Source: Triglochin maritima (Eukaryota; Streptophyta; Magnoliopsida; Alismatales; Juncaginaceae). From it: a stretch of DNA of 64,000 bases. A program made the position numbers and the translations under genes. Location: NCBI GenBank assembly GCA_963682175.1, contig OY821777.1, forward strand, positions 8,090,501-8,154,500, read 5' to 3'. Positions 23,758 to 35,959 of the stretch are shown one piece after another; the stretch's first letter is position 1, and every line of letters begins with the position of its first letter. The notes beneath the pieces were generated by a model that saw nothing but the letters and a program-made list of their open reading frames with translations, was not told the DNA's origin and searched no databases.

Positions 23758-26536
23758 GGAATCACCCGCCCAAGATCAGTATTTAGACCGTGCATGTTTC
23801 CAAATAAAAAGGGAAAGTCATTTTTTTCTAACGGATCATGAAGAGAGAGAGAGAGGTCTGTAAGTCGAAGGTCGTGTGGAAAGTCTTTTCTCTCGCTCAA
23901 CAGGAAGAAAATATCCTTATCCATTATCTACTACTGTATGAATATTAATTACAAAACCAAGGTGGTAACAAATAATTATGTGGTCTCACGTATTCCACAG
24001 AATGAAAAGTTTCGCATGCCTAGTCGTGAGACACTATAACTTCTGTGCCATCAGCCATGACGTAGCTAAGACTTTGATTACTTTTTTATTTTATTTTTTG
24101 AGATTTGAGATTTTGGAATTTTTTCTAATTTTTTTAGTTGTTTTACTAAAAAAAATAGCAACTTTCACGCTTATTCGATGTTACTTGTGAATATAATTTG
24201 GGTGTGAATAGTAGATATTATGATAGGGATGTTTGTACACTTGATGATATGTTTGAGTTGAACATGATATATACAACATGGAGGTCATGCCCAATGGCTA
24301 TGACAAATGAAGAAAAATGAAGTTGGTGGATTTACTCATTTAATTAACGAAACATACTCTTAATATAGCATGTACATACGACACATTGGTTCACAATTGT
24401 AGCACTCACGAGTTGCACTTCAATTGATCTTTATTTTACTTTGATATTAGTATTTGAATTTGATGGCTTCTGTTTGGAGCTCCTTATACTTGATGGCTGC
24501 TAATATTGTTTATCTTACTTTCAATTTCTTTGCTTCTAATTTTAATTCTTGGTATAAAGAAACTTGTAAGCACGTATCCTTAATGCTATTGATCCTGCCA
24601 TTTAAAAAGCTTCAACAAGGGATTAGATTTGGAACCAAATGATGGTATTATTTCTCCTTCGAGCATTTGATTACATATACTTATGTTAGTTTGATTCGAT
24701 TGCTTTTATGTATCAATCATAAAAAAGAAAGTTGATGCTTTGATATGGATAATTGAATGTGAAAACATAGATGTTGATTGTTGATATTCTTTTTTATTCT
24801 TTTTTTATGATTATGGTGTTTAAATGAAGATGAACATGAATGTTGGATCTTATTTGTGATTGATCTCGGACTGATATTTCATATTAAGCTTGATATTGAA
24901 AGTTAATTTTAGTGTTGGAGTCATATATGGTATGAAATTGTCTATTTTAGATGACGACTTAGGTATTGGATGTACTTAAAGAATAGGTTACGATTGTTTA
25001 TATTCGAATAAATTGTGTCGATGTAACTGTCGTGCTTAAACCTGTCATTTTCAAGTGTAATATATAATAATTGCACAGTTATTACATGTAGTAGTTTCTC
25101 TGTTGACATGTATGATTCCTTACGAACGTCCTTAATTACGTCAAGCCTAATCATATTCAGATACGTATAATAAGATTTGTCCATCTCCATAAGTTTTTTC
25201 ATAAAGTCATATTGTTTTTGCAACAAACTTGTGTGAGGGGATTGAGGGTTCTTGTTTTACAACAAGCTGGCTCGTTTTACGAAAGATGATCCTTAGGCTT
25301 ATATGAGCACAAATTGCACTGTACTTTGGTGCATATCAAATTTTAATTACACGAACTTCAAAAAAAGAATGCATACATACATACATACATACAAAGAAGA
25401 ATTATATTACAAGTCTTATAAGAATCATTAGTGTAGACATAAGCCTTATACTGCTCTCGCGATCTAACCGACATATCACAAAACCAACAGTTGGAATTAA
25501 CCTAATATGTGATAGGAAATAGTGTGGCTATGAGTTATATTCATCTTGGCTATGATGCTTCACTTTAAAGTTATATTTAATAAAATTAAATCGCATTTAG
25601 TCTTATCTACTACAAGCATACTAAACTTTTAGCTCAATCCAAGTAACTTTTATCATTGATCTAATATGTCAAAAGTTGAATGACTACAATGTATCGAATT
25701 TGAAGTGGTTAGATCAATGTCTATCATGATTCATTTGAACTGAATTTTTTACTATATGTTACTTATACATGAAAGATGTAATTTACGAAATTTCAATGAA
25801 AATTGTTCACAACAACTACCTAAAAGTGAAGTACCATAGCCAGATCCAGATGGCTGTAAGTGGCTCATAGCGACATGATGTCCTATGTAATATGTACCTA
25901 CAAGTAAAAACAACAGAAAATAAGTGATCTGTGTAGAACTTTTCACTTATTTTAACTTATTCCAACATGTCATATTATACAACACCAAGGCACATTATAT
26001 TACTCATTAAAGTTTTACATTAGAGCTTAAGCTTCTTAACAACGTATTTATGTCTTGCTATATATATAGGGGACTCACAAAAAGTAAATTTACTTCAGGA
26101 TTAATCAATATATTTTGACTTTATAAAGAAACTATAGAATAAGACTAGTGCTCTCTCTACACAGACACACGTATATATAATTTGGTGCATTAATTTGAAA
26201 CTTTGATGGTTTATTCAAAGTAATAAATTCAAAAACAAATAGTCGAATCGAGTTATTATATCGAAAGATAACTTTCAAATGTGAATCCCCTATAAATTTT
26301 AGTTTAATTTCTGTAAATTTATTATGTAGGTGTCAATTGTCACGATATATAGTAAGACAGATGGCCAATTGTGATATCTCTAGTGCAAAATAAATATATG
26401 GTACGTGGAGCTTTCATAATACGTTACCTTTTTTTGAGTCACTAATAATACCAGAACTGTTGACATATAATACAGAACGAGTGCATAAATGTCCAGATCA
26501 TTATATTATAAAGATATGTGCTATCAAAATGATTTT

Positions 26537-26574
<38 letters not shown>

Positions 26575-27382
26575 ATCTATTTATATCGTAATATAGAAGT
26601 GGGATATGTGCGTCCATCCTACTAAAAATTGTAATACTACCTCAATCACTCAATGGTTTTTGGGGCTTTTACATGAAAGCCCTTGATGACTTGTTTTGTA
26701 ATAAATTATATTAATTGTATTTGATTTTTGTAAAAACTGAATATTATTTTCTTTTACATCATTCACTTTTTATAGGATAACTGATAAGTTAAAAGTGTAG
26801 AGTAAAATTGTTAAAGTCCAAAGAAAACGGGTAACATACCGATTTTGTTACACATTCTAGTTATAGATAAGCTAATAAAAAAACGTTTACCTTACCCGTT
26901 TATACCTTGTCCATCCACATACGGGGGAATTTTTGTTGTTGCAGTCAATGGAATCTACATGTTAAAATACCAAACTTGAATGTTAAAGCTAGGAAAATCA
27001 AGGAAAAATATTTTTGCATAAATATTTACGTGCTCTAGATCATGTTGTACGTTGTTACTTGTTAACTTTGCATATGGTGAATGGTTTCTTTATACAACCT
27101 CACATCTAGAATCATAATTGATTTGGCTTCAAATGTAATTTGATGAGGATGATGAAAATGGCATATGGATTGTGCATTATTGTGATTTAAATTATAGATT
27201 TGATTTAGAAATAGTGGAGCACATGTATGGTGAAGTTATGGGTGGAAAAGTTCGGATTAATGAAAAACGAAATTGTGAAGGAAAATTATAAACCAGAGGA
27301 GCAGGAATGAGCAAGTACATTCTCTTTTACGTGTAATTTAAAATAATTTCTTTTGTCATATTTGAATGTGTAGCAGTTCTTT
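23758..27382. other. Duplicated noncoding DNA, copy B
   Basis: No gene is recognised. This copy lacks the MULE-like element (empty site near 24880) and the solo LTR of copy A (junction near 25520). An (AT)n microsatellite lies at about 26538-26570 and a CATA repeat at 25373-25392. Confidence 0.6.
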
Positions 27383-29528
27383 TGTAACATCCCGAAACAG
27401 CGGAAAATTTAAAAAAAAATCATAATCAAGACAAAGAGCACAATAATCAAGGCGGGACTGTTACTTCACATAAACAATAAAGCGGTGCACCATAATACAT
27501 CAGAGTTTACCAAAATGAATACATGATTACAACAAACGACAATGGAAGATAAACGTAATCATGTGGACCTCAGTGGTCTGACTAGAGGATCCGACTCCAA
27601 ACGCGCGCGCCCGCCGATCACCACCCCACTGGACCTACTGCGGTCCTGAAAATATATAACAACAATGCCTGAGTTTCCAGAAGGAAACCCCGTATGCCAA
27701 CTCACCTATATATGCATGCATTACACAATGAACTTATCATACTAGTAGCATGTCATGGCATCGACAGAAATGGAACAGTTCCCCCGAAGGGTAAAACAGG
27801 ACATCAGTCCGACAATCAACAACGAGTCTCCCGAGGAGACCTACTGCAGGCACATGCAGTCTTACAGCACGCGACATTGCACCCCCCACACGCAGCTACA
27901 CTACTCAAGGGTTCGACAGGGAGTCTCTGTCACGCCTGCGGCCGATAGAATACAGATCTGCAAATCTCAGTGGTCGAAGCCACAGGGACCAACGGGGTCG
28001 TCGCCCGGAAGGTATAACAACAACATCTCGGTAGGTGCCCAGCCGAGGAAAACAACATAGTCGGCACAGCCTCGGCCCAACAATCACCATCGCCGGCACA
28101 ACCTCGGCGGCATCACCGGCACAACATCGGTGGTCCATCACAACAGTCCGGCACATCATCAGACAAATCCAGACCGAAGTCTGCCAGGTCATCGGGCTCC
28201 TCGAGCCGCAAACACCAACCGCGCCGCTATAAAAGCAGGGTAGCGACCTCCGTAGCCCGTGGGCCGGTAGTCACCTCACCCAACGCCAGTTGCGTGCCCG
28301 CACAACATCAACACTGGGATCCGCGATCCCTCAGGCCTGCTATACTACAATAAGTCAAATCAATCCATCACATTTGTCACGCTCCATACCTGGAACTGAC
28401 GCGTCCCAAACACCCACACTCTTCCCAACGGCGGTCCCTGGGCAGGCACGCATCACGCGCCCACCGTCACCTCCCGGCTCACGCACAAGGCGAGGACACG
28501 GGTTTTCGTGGACAAAGTTGGCATTCAAAAGGGAACCTGGAATTCTGTTCTGGGCCCAAACGGTCGACCGTAAGAGGTGATTCGGTCGACCGTTTCCAGA
28601 AAGGAATCGGTCGACCGTCCCTAACACGGTCTACCGCTGCGCACAGAACACGATCCCCCAAACGGTCTTCCGAAGGTCTAAAACCGGTCGACCGAACGAG
28701 GTCAAAATCCGTAGTTGGTCAACATTACAAATCATCCTATCGGTCGACCGACTCAGGGGTCCCGGTCGACCGAAAACTAACAGTAAAACATTTTCAATCT
28801 TTTAATCCATCGGTCGACCGACTCAGGGGTCTCGGTCGACCGATAACAGTTAGGGTCAACCTACATTTCTACGTCATATAACGGTCGACCGAACATATAC
28901 CACGGTCGAACCACATGCATATAAAATCCAATATATTTAAGTTCCGATCGACCGAAAACAAGGCCTCGGTCGACCGAAACACAACAGGCAGTAAATAAAC
29001 ACATGCACTCGGTCGACCGCCCAAGGGCCGGTTGACCGTTCGGTCGTCTTCAACCTCGCGCCAGCCGAGGTTTCTTCGCCCAAACGCGACGTCGGAGAGG
29101 CCTCCGACCTCCTCCGACCGACCAACACGACCCTCTCATGAGTGTCAACAACAAAACCACACTAGAGAGCGGCATACCTCAACCACGACGACGAAACGCC
29201 GGAGCTCCGCTCACGCACGTCGCCTCCTCCTGTCTCCTCGCGCTAAGCCTCCGCACGAATGTCTTCCTCGTCTTCCCTCTCCGCGACAGCTGCTCCCACC
29301 GCGCGCACCAGCAAGGAAGGAAGAAGAAATGAGGAAGGAGAAGAAAAAAAAGAAGAAGAAAGAAGAGCCCTATTTAACTCGGATGCTACAGTACCACTCA
29401 ACTCTCTCTCCCCTCATCTACAATGCTCGCCTCTTCACCTTCCCATGCAGCCACTGCACACTCACCTTCCCCATGCAAACCACACCTTAAACCCGGATTA
29501 ACCCTAAACCCGGGTTAGGGTTCTAACA
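27383..29528 (-). repeat. Complete 3' LTR of the Tekay-like element
   Basis: 2146 bp, beginning TGTAACATCCCG and ending TTCTAACA as written on plus, so it has TG...CA ends. In sense, a TATA-like CATATATAGG lies at about 27707-27716, leaving a short R-U5 and a U3 of about 1.8 kb. U3 holds the CGGTCGACCG array (28561-29040). A perfect TATAAAA also sits on the opposite strand at 28228-28234, conserved in the related LTR at 5641-5647. Confidence 0.92.
28561..29040. repeat. CGGTCGACCG palindrome array, Tekay 3' LTR
   Basis: By eye, eleven perfect copies (first 28561-28570, last 29010-29019). Variants include CGGTCTACCG, CGATCGACCG and CGGTTGACCG. Several copies, such as those near 28741 and 28810, are followed by AC so that GACCGAC is formed. 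Confidence 0.95.
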
Positions 29529-29541
29529 ATCCACCCAACTT
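29529..29541 (-). promoter_or_regulatory. Polypurine tract of the Tekay-like element
   Basis: Directly inside the 3' LTR, read on minus as AAGTTGGGTGGAT and followed immediately by TGTTAG of the LTR. It is the expected plus-strand primer site for reverse transcription and confirms the element's orientation. Confidence 0.8.
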
Positions 29542-29571
29542 AAAAGGATTTCGTCCCAAAATCAAAGCAAC

Positions 29572-31665
29572 CTACTCACCGAAAATCTCTGGGTACTGCC
29601 TTCTGACATCCTCCTCGATCTCCCAAGTGGCCTCGCGCTCGCTGTGATGTTGCCACCTGACCTTCACCATCGGGATGGTCCTTCTCCTGAGCTGGTGATC
29701 CATGCGATCAACAATCTCGACTGGCCTATCCTCGAGCGACAAGTCCTGCTGAATCTCTGGCACTGCTATCTCAATAACGTGCGACGGATCTGCCACGTAC
29801 TTCCTCAACATCGACATATGGAAGACATTATGCAGACCCGAAAACTGCGGTGGCAATGCAATCCTGTATGCAACCTCTCCAACTCGGTCGAGGATCTCAA
29901 ACGGTCCAACATATCTCGGACTGAGCTTCCCCTTCTTCCCAAACCTCATCACACCTCGGGCTGGGGAAATCTTCAGAAACACGTGATCGCCCACCTCGAA
30001 ACTCAACACCCGTCTGCGTCGATCAGCATAACTCTTCTGCCTGCTCTGTGCTGTGGCCAGTCTCCTCCTGATCACATCAACCTTCTCTGAGTACATCTGC
30101 ACAATCTCTGGCCCCACTAACTGCCTTTCGCCCACATCACTCCAGCATACCGGTGATCTGCAAGGCCTCCCGTACAGCGCCTCGTACGGTGCCATCCCAA
30201 TACTCGAGTGGTAGCTGTTGTTGTAGGCGAACTCTATCAGTGGCAGGTGCTCATCCCAGTGCCCTGCCCAATCTAGCGTGCAAGCCCTCAGCATATCCTC
30301 CAAGGTCTGAATCGTCCTCTCTGACTGACCATCGGTCTGCGGATGAAACGCTGTACTGAACCTCAGACGCGTCCCCAACGCCTGCTGCAGACTCCCCCAA
30401 AATCTGGAAGTGAAACGAGGATCTCGATCGGAGATGATGCTCACTGGTACTCCATGCAACCTGACTATCTCCTCCACGTACAACTTAGCTAGACCCTCCA
30501 AAGGAAACGTGGTCCTGATCGCTAAGAAATGCGTTGACTTGGTCAGTCGATCGACTATCACCCAAATCGCGTCGTGGAATTTCCTCGTCTTCGGCAATCC
30601 CGTGACAAAATCCATCGTCACGTGCTCCCACTTCCACTCAGGAAGCTCAATACACTGCATCGGTCCTGCTGGCCTCTGATGCTCAATCTTCACCTGCTGG
30701 CAGACCAAGCATCGCTCCACAAACTCTGCAATATCCCTCTTCATGCCCTTCCACCAGAAGTTCCGCTGCAGGTCCTTATACATCTTCGTGCTCCCCGGAT
30801 GAATGGTGTATCTAGCTCTGTGTGCCTCCTCCATGATGTCATCTCTCAGTCCATCGAACATCGGCACCCAGATCCGACTCCTGAACCTCAGACCACCATC
30901 AACCCCCATACTGAAATTTGATCCATCTCTGGAAGCCAACTGTAGCAGACTAGCTAACTCATCATCCCCCTGCTGAGCCTGAACCAACCGAGAGACAGTC
31001 TGCGGCTCCACTCGAAGCCCAGCAATCACTGCTCCCTCTGAACCCTCGGTGAATGGACTCCACTCTGACAAGGCCTCGAGTAGCCTCCACTCCTGGATGC
31101 ACAGACTCGCAACAGAAACCTCCACCTTCCTGCTCAGCGCGTCTGCAACCGAATTCGCCTTCCCCGGATGATAGGAAATGGTGAAGTCGTAGTCCTTAAT
31201 GAACTCAAGCCATCTGCGCTGCCTTATATTTAGCTCCTTCTGCGAGAACAAGTACTTCAGACTCTGATGGTCGGTGAAGACCTCGAACTGCTCGCCATAC
31301 AGATAGTGCCGCCAGGTCTTCAACGCATGAACTACCGCTGCCAACTCCAGATCATGAGTAGGGTAGTTCTTCTCGTGCACCTTCAGCTGCCTCGAAGCGT
31401 ACGCGACCACCTTCCCATGCTGCATCAGAACACAACCCAAGCATATTCCTGATGCATCGCTGTATATCACGTAGCCTCCACTGCCACTCGGTAGCGTCAG
31501 AATAGGTGCTGTCGTCAATCGCCTCTTCAGCTCCTGAAAGCTGTCCTCGCACTTCTGGGACCAAACGAACTTAACGCCTTTCTGCGTCAATGCTGTCAGC
31601 GGCGATGCAAGTCTGGAGAAATCCTGGATAAACCGCCTGTAATACCCTGCCAGACCTAAGAAGAG
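29572..31665 (-). pseudogene. Tekay pol fragment: RNase H, integrase, chromodomain
   Basis: An uninterrupted frame of about 700 codons. It opens with the gypsy FLGLAGYYRRF block just after the RT palm. RNase H follows (residues about 75-190, with SDASG and TDHQSLKYL). Next come the integrase zinc finger (HPGSTK..CLVCQQ, around 290-330) and the integrase core with WVIVDRLTKSTHF, SDRDPRFTSRFW and HPQTDGQSERTIQ. A chromodomain-like end (VKVRWQHHSEREATWE) closes the protein. The remaining part has no stop or frameshift, so truncation looks recent relative to decay. Without RT, protease and gag it cannot drive its own transposition. The first residues come from the foreign junction. Confidence 0.92.
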
Positions 31666-31885
31666 GTGAAGAAGATTCACTTCATTCAAAGTAAAGGAGT
31701 ATCTTGTATATACAAGGAGATTAGTGGGAGCAATGTAGTACTTCTGATCTTATATGTCGATGACATATTGCTCATGAGCAATCATATACCTTTGCATTAG
31801 CAAACGAGAAATTTCGTTGAAATCAGTGTATTCAATGAAAAGAAAAGGATGAGACTCAACACATCAATTAAGAGGGGCAATGATA
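31662..31885 (+). mobile_element. Ty1/copia RT fragment joined to the Tekay element
   Basis: Reads on plus as a copia RT piece with SKGV and the catalytic LYVDDILLMSN. It closely matches, in reverse orientation, the RT remnant of the copia element at about 51215-51400. Near 31861-31882 it switches to a stretch matching that family's LTR (57163-57184, CAATTAAGAGGGGCAATG). It is therefore a rearranged scrap of the same copia family. The join with gypsy lies in a shared GAAGAGGTGAAGAA word. Confidence 0.85.
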
Positions 31886-32057
31886 GGCTCCTATTGCAAC
31901 TTGTTTTGCCCATTTACAACCTTCCTCGATTGTTGTAAATATTTCTTTACTGTCAAAAAGCTCACTGTAATCTACTCCATCACCACCAAAATCTTGAAAC
32001 GGAACCTGAAAAATTTGAATTTAACAAAAAATTAAAAAAAAAACAAAAAAAAACGGG

Positions 32058-32210
32058 CGTCTCGCTAAACCGCCTCCACCAAGGTGGAGGCGTCTGCCTA
32101 ACACGCCTCCACATAGGTGGAGGCGGTTTAGACAGACGCCTCCACCTTTGTGGAGGCGGTTTAGACAGATTCCTCCACCTTGGTGGAGGCGGTTTAGCCA
32201 GACGCCCGAG
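32058..32210 (-). repeat. Minisatellite of self-complementary GCCTCCACC/GGTGGAGGC units
   Basis: Four units of about 33-40 bp, each built as GCCTCCACC, 3-4 variable bases, then GGTGGAGGC, joined by GGTTTAG(A/C)CAGAC spacers. Each unit can fold into a hairpin. On minus it encodes repeated KPPPPRWRRLS-like peptide units. Confidence 0.85.
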
Positions 32211-32425
32211 TCGTGAAAAAAATTCCGCCCCAGTTACCTCGCCGGATTCAGGTGCTTCGCCAGACATTTTCGTGGTGTTGGTACTAGGAATGTGAGTAAA
32301 ACTGAGTCAAACACCTTATTTAAAGACACGGGACGAAATCAATATTAATTGATTTGTTAAGGGCGAAAAGGTCATTTTTGGGGCGATTTAAGTAGTTTTC
32401 CGGCGACGAATAGTAGTTCCCATAT

Positions 32426-32955
32426 TTAATGAAAATTTTACAGATTCACCCTGAATAAACCAAAAATTCATAAAATTCATTATATGTGTTGTAAAAATTA
32501 CAAAAAATTATTCAAAAAATTTATCTATACACTCTCTCATCTCTATCTGTCAACTTTCATTTCTTCTTTTCTCTCACTAAACTTATTGACTCGATTACTA
32601 AACTAATGAAATTCGATAATTTTTTAATTTTAAAAATACAAAATAAATAATTATTTTTTATTAAAAAAATCATTTGTCTAATAAAAACTTATTTTTTATA
32701 TAAAATGTGTTTTTCCAAAAATATTATTTTTTTGTATAAAAAATCTTTTATCAAGTATCAGAATCTTGTACTAAAATATTAAAAATAAATAATACTTTTC
32801 TGATTTTTACAACACATATAATGGTAAAGGGTGTTTGGGGTGAAAAGATAATTTTTTTGAATATTTTTTTGTAATTTTTACAACATATATAATGAATTTT
32901 ATGAATTTTTGGTTTATTCAGGGTGAATCTGCAAAATTTCCATTAAATATTAATA
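32426..32955. repeat. MITE-like element with about 95-bp inverted ends
   Basis: Positions 32431-32525 and 32855-32950 are near-perfect inverted repeats containing TTCACCCTGAATAAACC, TTCATAAAATTCATTATAT and TGTAAAAATTAC. A diverged related end lies at 39845-39915. No coding capacity. The target duplication was not resolved. Confidence 0.7.
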
Positions 32956-33150
32956 TACTTAACGGACGTTAACAGAAAAATTAACGGTTTACCGACGGAA
33001 TAACATAAAGGTAATTTTTTTGTTTTCTTATGGCATTAAGATAAATAGTTTGATTTTTCTATGGCATTAAGCCAAATAGTCAAAATCAGGTGGCATAAAG
33101 TCAATTTAGTTGTTTCTTGGTGGCACCCAAGCAAATAACCCTAAAATAAT

Positions 33151-33655
33151 TGGAAATTTTGCATACACACTCAAATAGAAATAGCATATTATATTTACCT
33201 CCTTTATTTTACTTGTTAAATTACACTAAACTTACTCTCAAATTTAAACTCAGTGTAAACTAAGAATGTTTGCATTTTTTTTATAACACATTTGAATACC
33301 TTCTTTATATTTTTATAACTCGTTCTTTGTATCCAAAAATCTCACAATAAATCTCAATAAATCACTCAAATTATTATCAACATGTTCTAGTATCCAACCG
33401 TCACAACAACAATCACATTATAACCCAAAATCACACATTTACGTGCACTGAAATTTACATAGGATTCCAAACTTAGGATTCAAACCCAATATCACACTAC
33501 ATACGTGGATTTCATAGTAAGGATTCAAACTCCATCAGGAACACCCTTCAACACCGCAACACCAAGAACCAGTTTGGCCTCACGTTACTCCCACACACCG
33601 ACTTAAACATTTGAAACACTTTGAAGGTGAAAACGAACCTAACAAAAGCCAAAAT
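33151..33655. other. Intergenic DNA, nothing recognised
   Basis: AT-rich sequence with no open frame of note, no terminal repeats and no match to other parts of the window. Confidence 0.6.
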
Positions 33656-33663
33656 CAAAGTTC

Positions 33664-33910
33664 ATCAAGACACGACATCCCTCCACAGCATTTCCTCGAA
33701 CAAAATGTGCGCATCATTCAAAAACCCAATCTCCTCGTACACATCAAGAAGCCAATGCCCACAAGAATGTCTGAACTAGGCCCAAGTTAGAGGGAGGAGT
33801 TTGAAGAATTTCTTGCATGTGCCGATGTTGGTTCGTGTGATTTTGGATGGCTTGAGGAGGGAATAGAATCTGAGCATGTGATCATGAGTTGGAGCCTGGG
33901 GGTTTGAGGG
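33664..33910 (-). pseudogene. Degenerate PPR (PLS-class-like) gene fragment
   Basis: On minus, around 33668-33745, the frame reads DVYEEIGFLNDAHILFEEM then WRDVVS followed by TGA where the family has Trp. This is the pattern of a PLS-class pentatricopeptide unit (DMYxKCGxxxDAxxLFDEMPxRDVVSW). The sequence upstream to about 33910 has PPR-like composition but is broken by stops and shifts. No intact PPR gene of this class is present nearby. Confidence 0.55.
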
Positions 33911-34324
33911 GTTCAAAGGATTTAGGGACTTAGACTCTCAAGACCCACAACCTCACCCCCATCCTTCTCCTTTTGTTCCACCCAAGGTTCAGAAATATTG
34001 GACGCGGATGCGATGCTGCGAGGCACCACATCCGACACATGCGGGATGCGATGCGGGTGCATATACGGTTTGCGATTTAATAATTAAATAATATAATATA
34101 GATATATTAATTATAAATTATATACATGTAACTAAAAATTTAGGTAATTTTTTAAATAATTTTTAAGATAATTAATTCAATATTAAACAAATTAGAGTAA
34201 AAAACCCAAAAATAACCAAAAGCTGGGTGTTTTGAAATGCATTTGGTCTGCATATGCGGCCACCTCGGGGAGATGCGATGTGCTTCTCCCCTACATCGCG
34301 ACCACATCTAGTCGCATTTCAGAA

Positions 34325-34742
34325 TACTGGTTCCACCTCCAATTCCTCACCATCAACCCCACGACAATCCATCATCGCGAGCTCCCTGAACTTCAGGAAC
34401 ATTCCAACCCACCGAAACAACATCGTCCGCAAACTCACCGACTGGAGGGACGTGAGACTTACTGGTGGAGCTGAGACGCTTTGGCAAGAGAAGCCGGGAA
34501 AAAAGGTCGAGGAGGAAGCGGAGGGGGTGGGGAGAGGGGGTAACAAGGGCAAGAAGGAGGGGGTCGAAGGTGGAGGTGGAAGGGGAGAGGAGGGGTGATA
34601 GTTGAGAGGGGGGGGGGGGGGGGGGGGGGAGGCGGAGGGAGAAGCAGGGGGAGAGAATGGAGATTGATGAGGAGGACGACGGCGGGAGGGGAAGGAGGAT
34701 ATCTTCCAGCAGCTTGTCGCAGATGATGGAAATGGAATCCAA
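34325..34742 (-). pseudogene. Possible F-box/LRR-like gene remnant
   Basis: On minus, a start at 34740-34742 gives MDSISIICDKLLEDILLPLPPS, which resembles the opening of an F-box protein. In another frame near 34330-34450 the sequence reads SLTSLQSVSLRT...FRWVGMFLKFREL, an LRR-like stretch. The two parts are in different frames and are separated by a Pro/Ser-rich region containing a 22-base G/C run. The call is weak; a low-complexity artefact is possible. Confidence 0.25.
34608..34629 (+). repeat. Run of 22 G residues
   Basis: An uninterrupted guanine run within a purine-rich GGAGG region (34500-34690). It could form a G-quadruplex, and its length is likely to be unreliable in assembly. Confidence 0.9.
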
Positions 34743-35959
34743 TGTGTATGTTACGAGTCAAATTTTCCTTCAACTGAGAGGAGTTTGAACAATTTTCAAC
34801 ATCCTTACAGTTACAGATGAATGAGTGATTTAGTGGAAGTAGGTGGATTTCAGCATAAAATTACCTTGCAAAGTGTAAAGGCCAGTAACAAAATTATACA
34901 TATGCAAATGTCCAATAAGAAACTTGTGGAATTGTACCCAAGTAAAAATCCAAAAATCAAATACTACATAGCTCAAATCTACTTTAGCGAGAATTTGCCT
35001 TAATTCAACATTGTTTGTTGTTACATTAACGTACTACATATTGTTACGTTTACGGTGTGTGTATATATATATTAAGAATAACTGGAGTGGTTTCATTTAT
35101 ACTAATTTTTTTGTTCAATGACTAAGTGATCATGTATACTCAAGCAAAATCTAACCAAAGATGCAATAAAAGGAGTTTGGTGATAGTTGTTAGAGATTCA
35201 TGAAGGATAATAGGTGTATCATGGGAAATGTAGGATATTTCGGCAATCGGACTAAGATGATGCATGGTGTTGATGTAAAAACCTCTCCAATTTATCATGT
35301 ATAAATATTCTTTTCAAATATATAACTGAGACAAGTCAGAAATTAACTAGTAATAGCGCAATGACACAAACACGTGTATATACATATATAGATTATCCGG
35401 TATCATATATAAATACTTGTATACATGTACGTATAAACATAGGATGGCCGACAGAGTGCGCATTAGGAGTGGACGTGCACATACGTACCGCTCTGGCATC
35501 TTTCCCACACAAAGATGAGTTGCACTTCCCCTCTTTAAATCAATTAATATTCTTTTTTTGAGATTTTTTTTTAATATTCTCAAACTTCATATAATGTCAA
35601 TCGTAACCCATGATTTGCAAGTACGTATCATTTCACTTATATACCATTTAGGTCTTAAACAATCCAAAGGCCTGATGAACAAACTCAGATCCCATGTTAA
35701 TATATATAATAACATGGATTAAAACAAGAAAATTCAAATTTGGACATAAAGAATAACAATGAAAGAAAGAACTTAAATCCCACCAATTAAATCCACAATA
35801 CATGCCTATACCACTTCCTTTTTTATAAGGCATGTCTACCACATCTCTCAAAATAAATAAATAAAATATTCTCCTACCCATATAACACCTTGTATTTGAT
35901 GTTGTTTCCCGACATAAAACTGATAAATTGAAATTGAAAAGACGATACAAACATCCCAT
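34743..35959. other. Noncoding DNA between the composite insertion and ERF copy B
   Basis: Homology with copy A resumes near 34985 (matches 19245 onward) and runs to the ERF gene. The long (AT)n tract of copy A is missing here. No gene is recognised. Confidence 0.6.

Larger units (their letters stand above)
27383..31676 (-). mobile_element. Tekay-like Ty3/gypsy retrotransposon, 5'-truncated
   Basis: In sense (minus) order: the end of the RT region, RNase H, integrase, chromodomain, a polypurine tract and a complete 3' LTR. Gag, protease and the RT catalytic core are missing, because the element joins copia sequence at about 31662-31676. The outer LTR end interrupts sequence matching 18121-18137 of copy A, so the insertion point is exact on that side. 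The other target duplication is lost. Clade assignment rests on the chromodomain-bearing integrase and the long LTR. Confidence 0.9.
31893..33145 (-). mobile_element. 5' part of a MULE-type transposon, truncated
   Basis: On minus, an ATG at 32265-32267 opens a frame (MSGEAPESGEVTG...) that runs through a Pro/Trp/Arg repeat. After an apparent splice acceptor near 32010, a second exon-like piece reads VPFQDFGGDGVDYSELF then EEGCKWAKQVAIG. That resembles the N-terminal region of plant MULE transposases, but this is a weak match made by eye. The outer edge at about 33145 (GGTTATTTGCTTGGGTGCC on minus) looks like a MULE terminus. The 3' part is cut off by the copia junction. A smaller TIR element sits inside (32426-32955). 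Confidence 0.45.

Noticed and set aside
24454..24642. Small hydrophobic open frame as a membrane peptide gene
   Set aside because: No conservation in copy A, no recognisable promoter or domain.
28561..29040. CRISPR-like array
   Set aside because: Repeats are short palindromes with irregular spacing inside a plant LTR; no spacer structure and the genome is eukaryotic.
29032..29501. Open frames ending in Lys/Glu-rich runs
   Set aside because: Located in LTR U3, driven by a GAA/GAAG purine tract.
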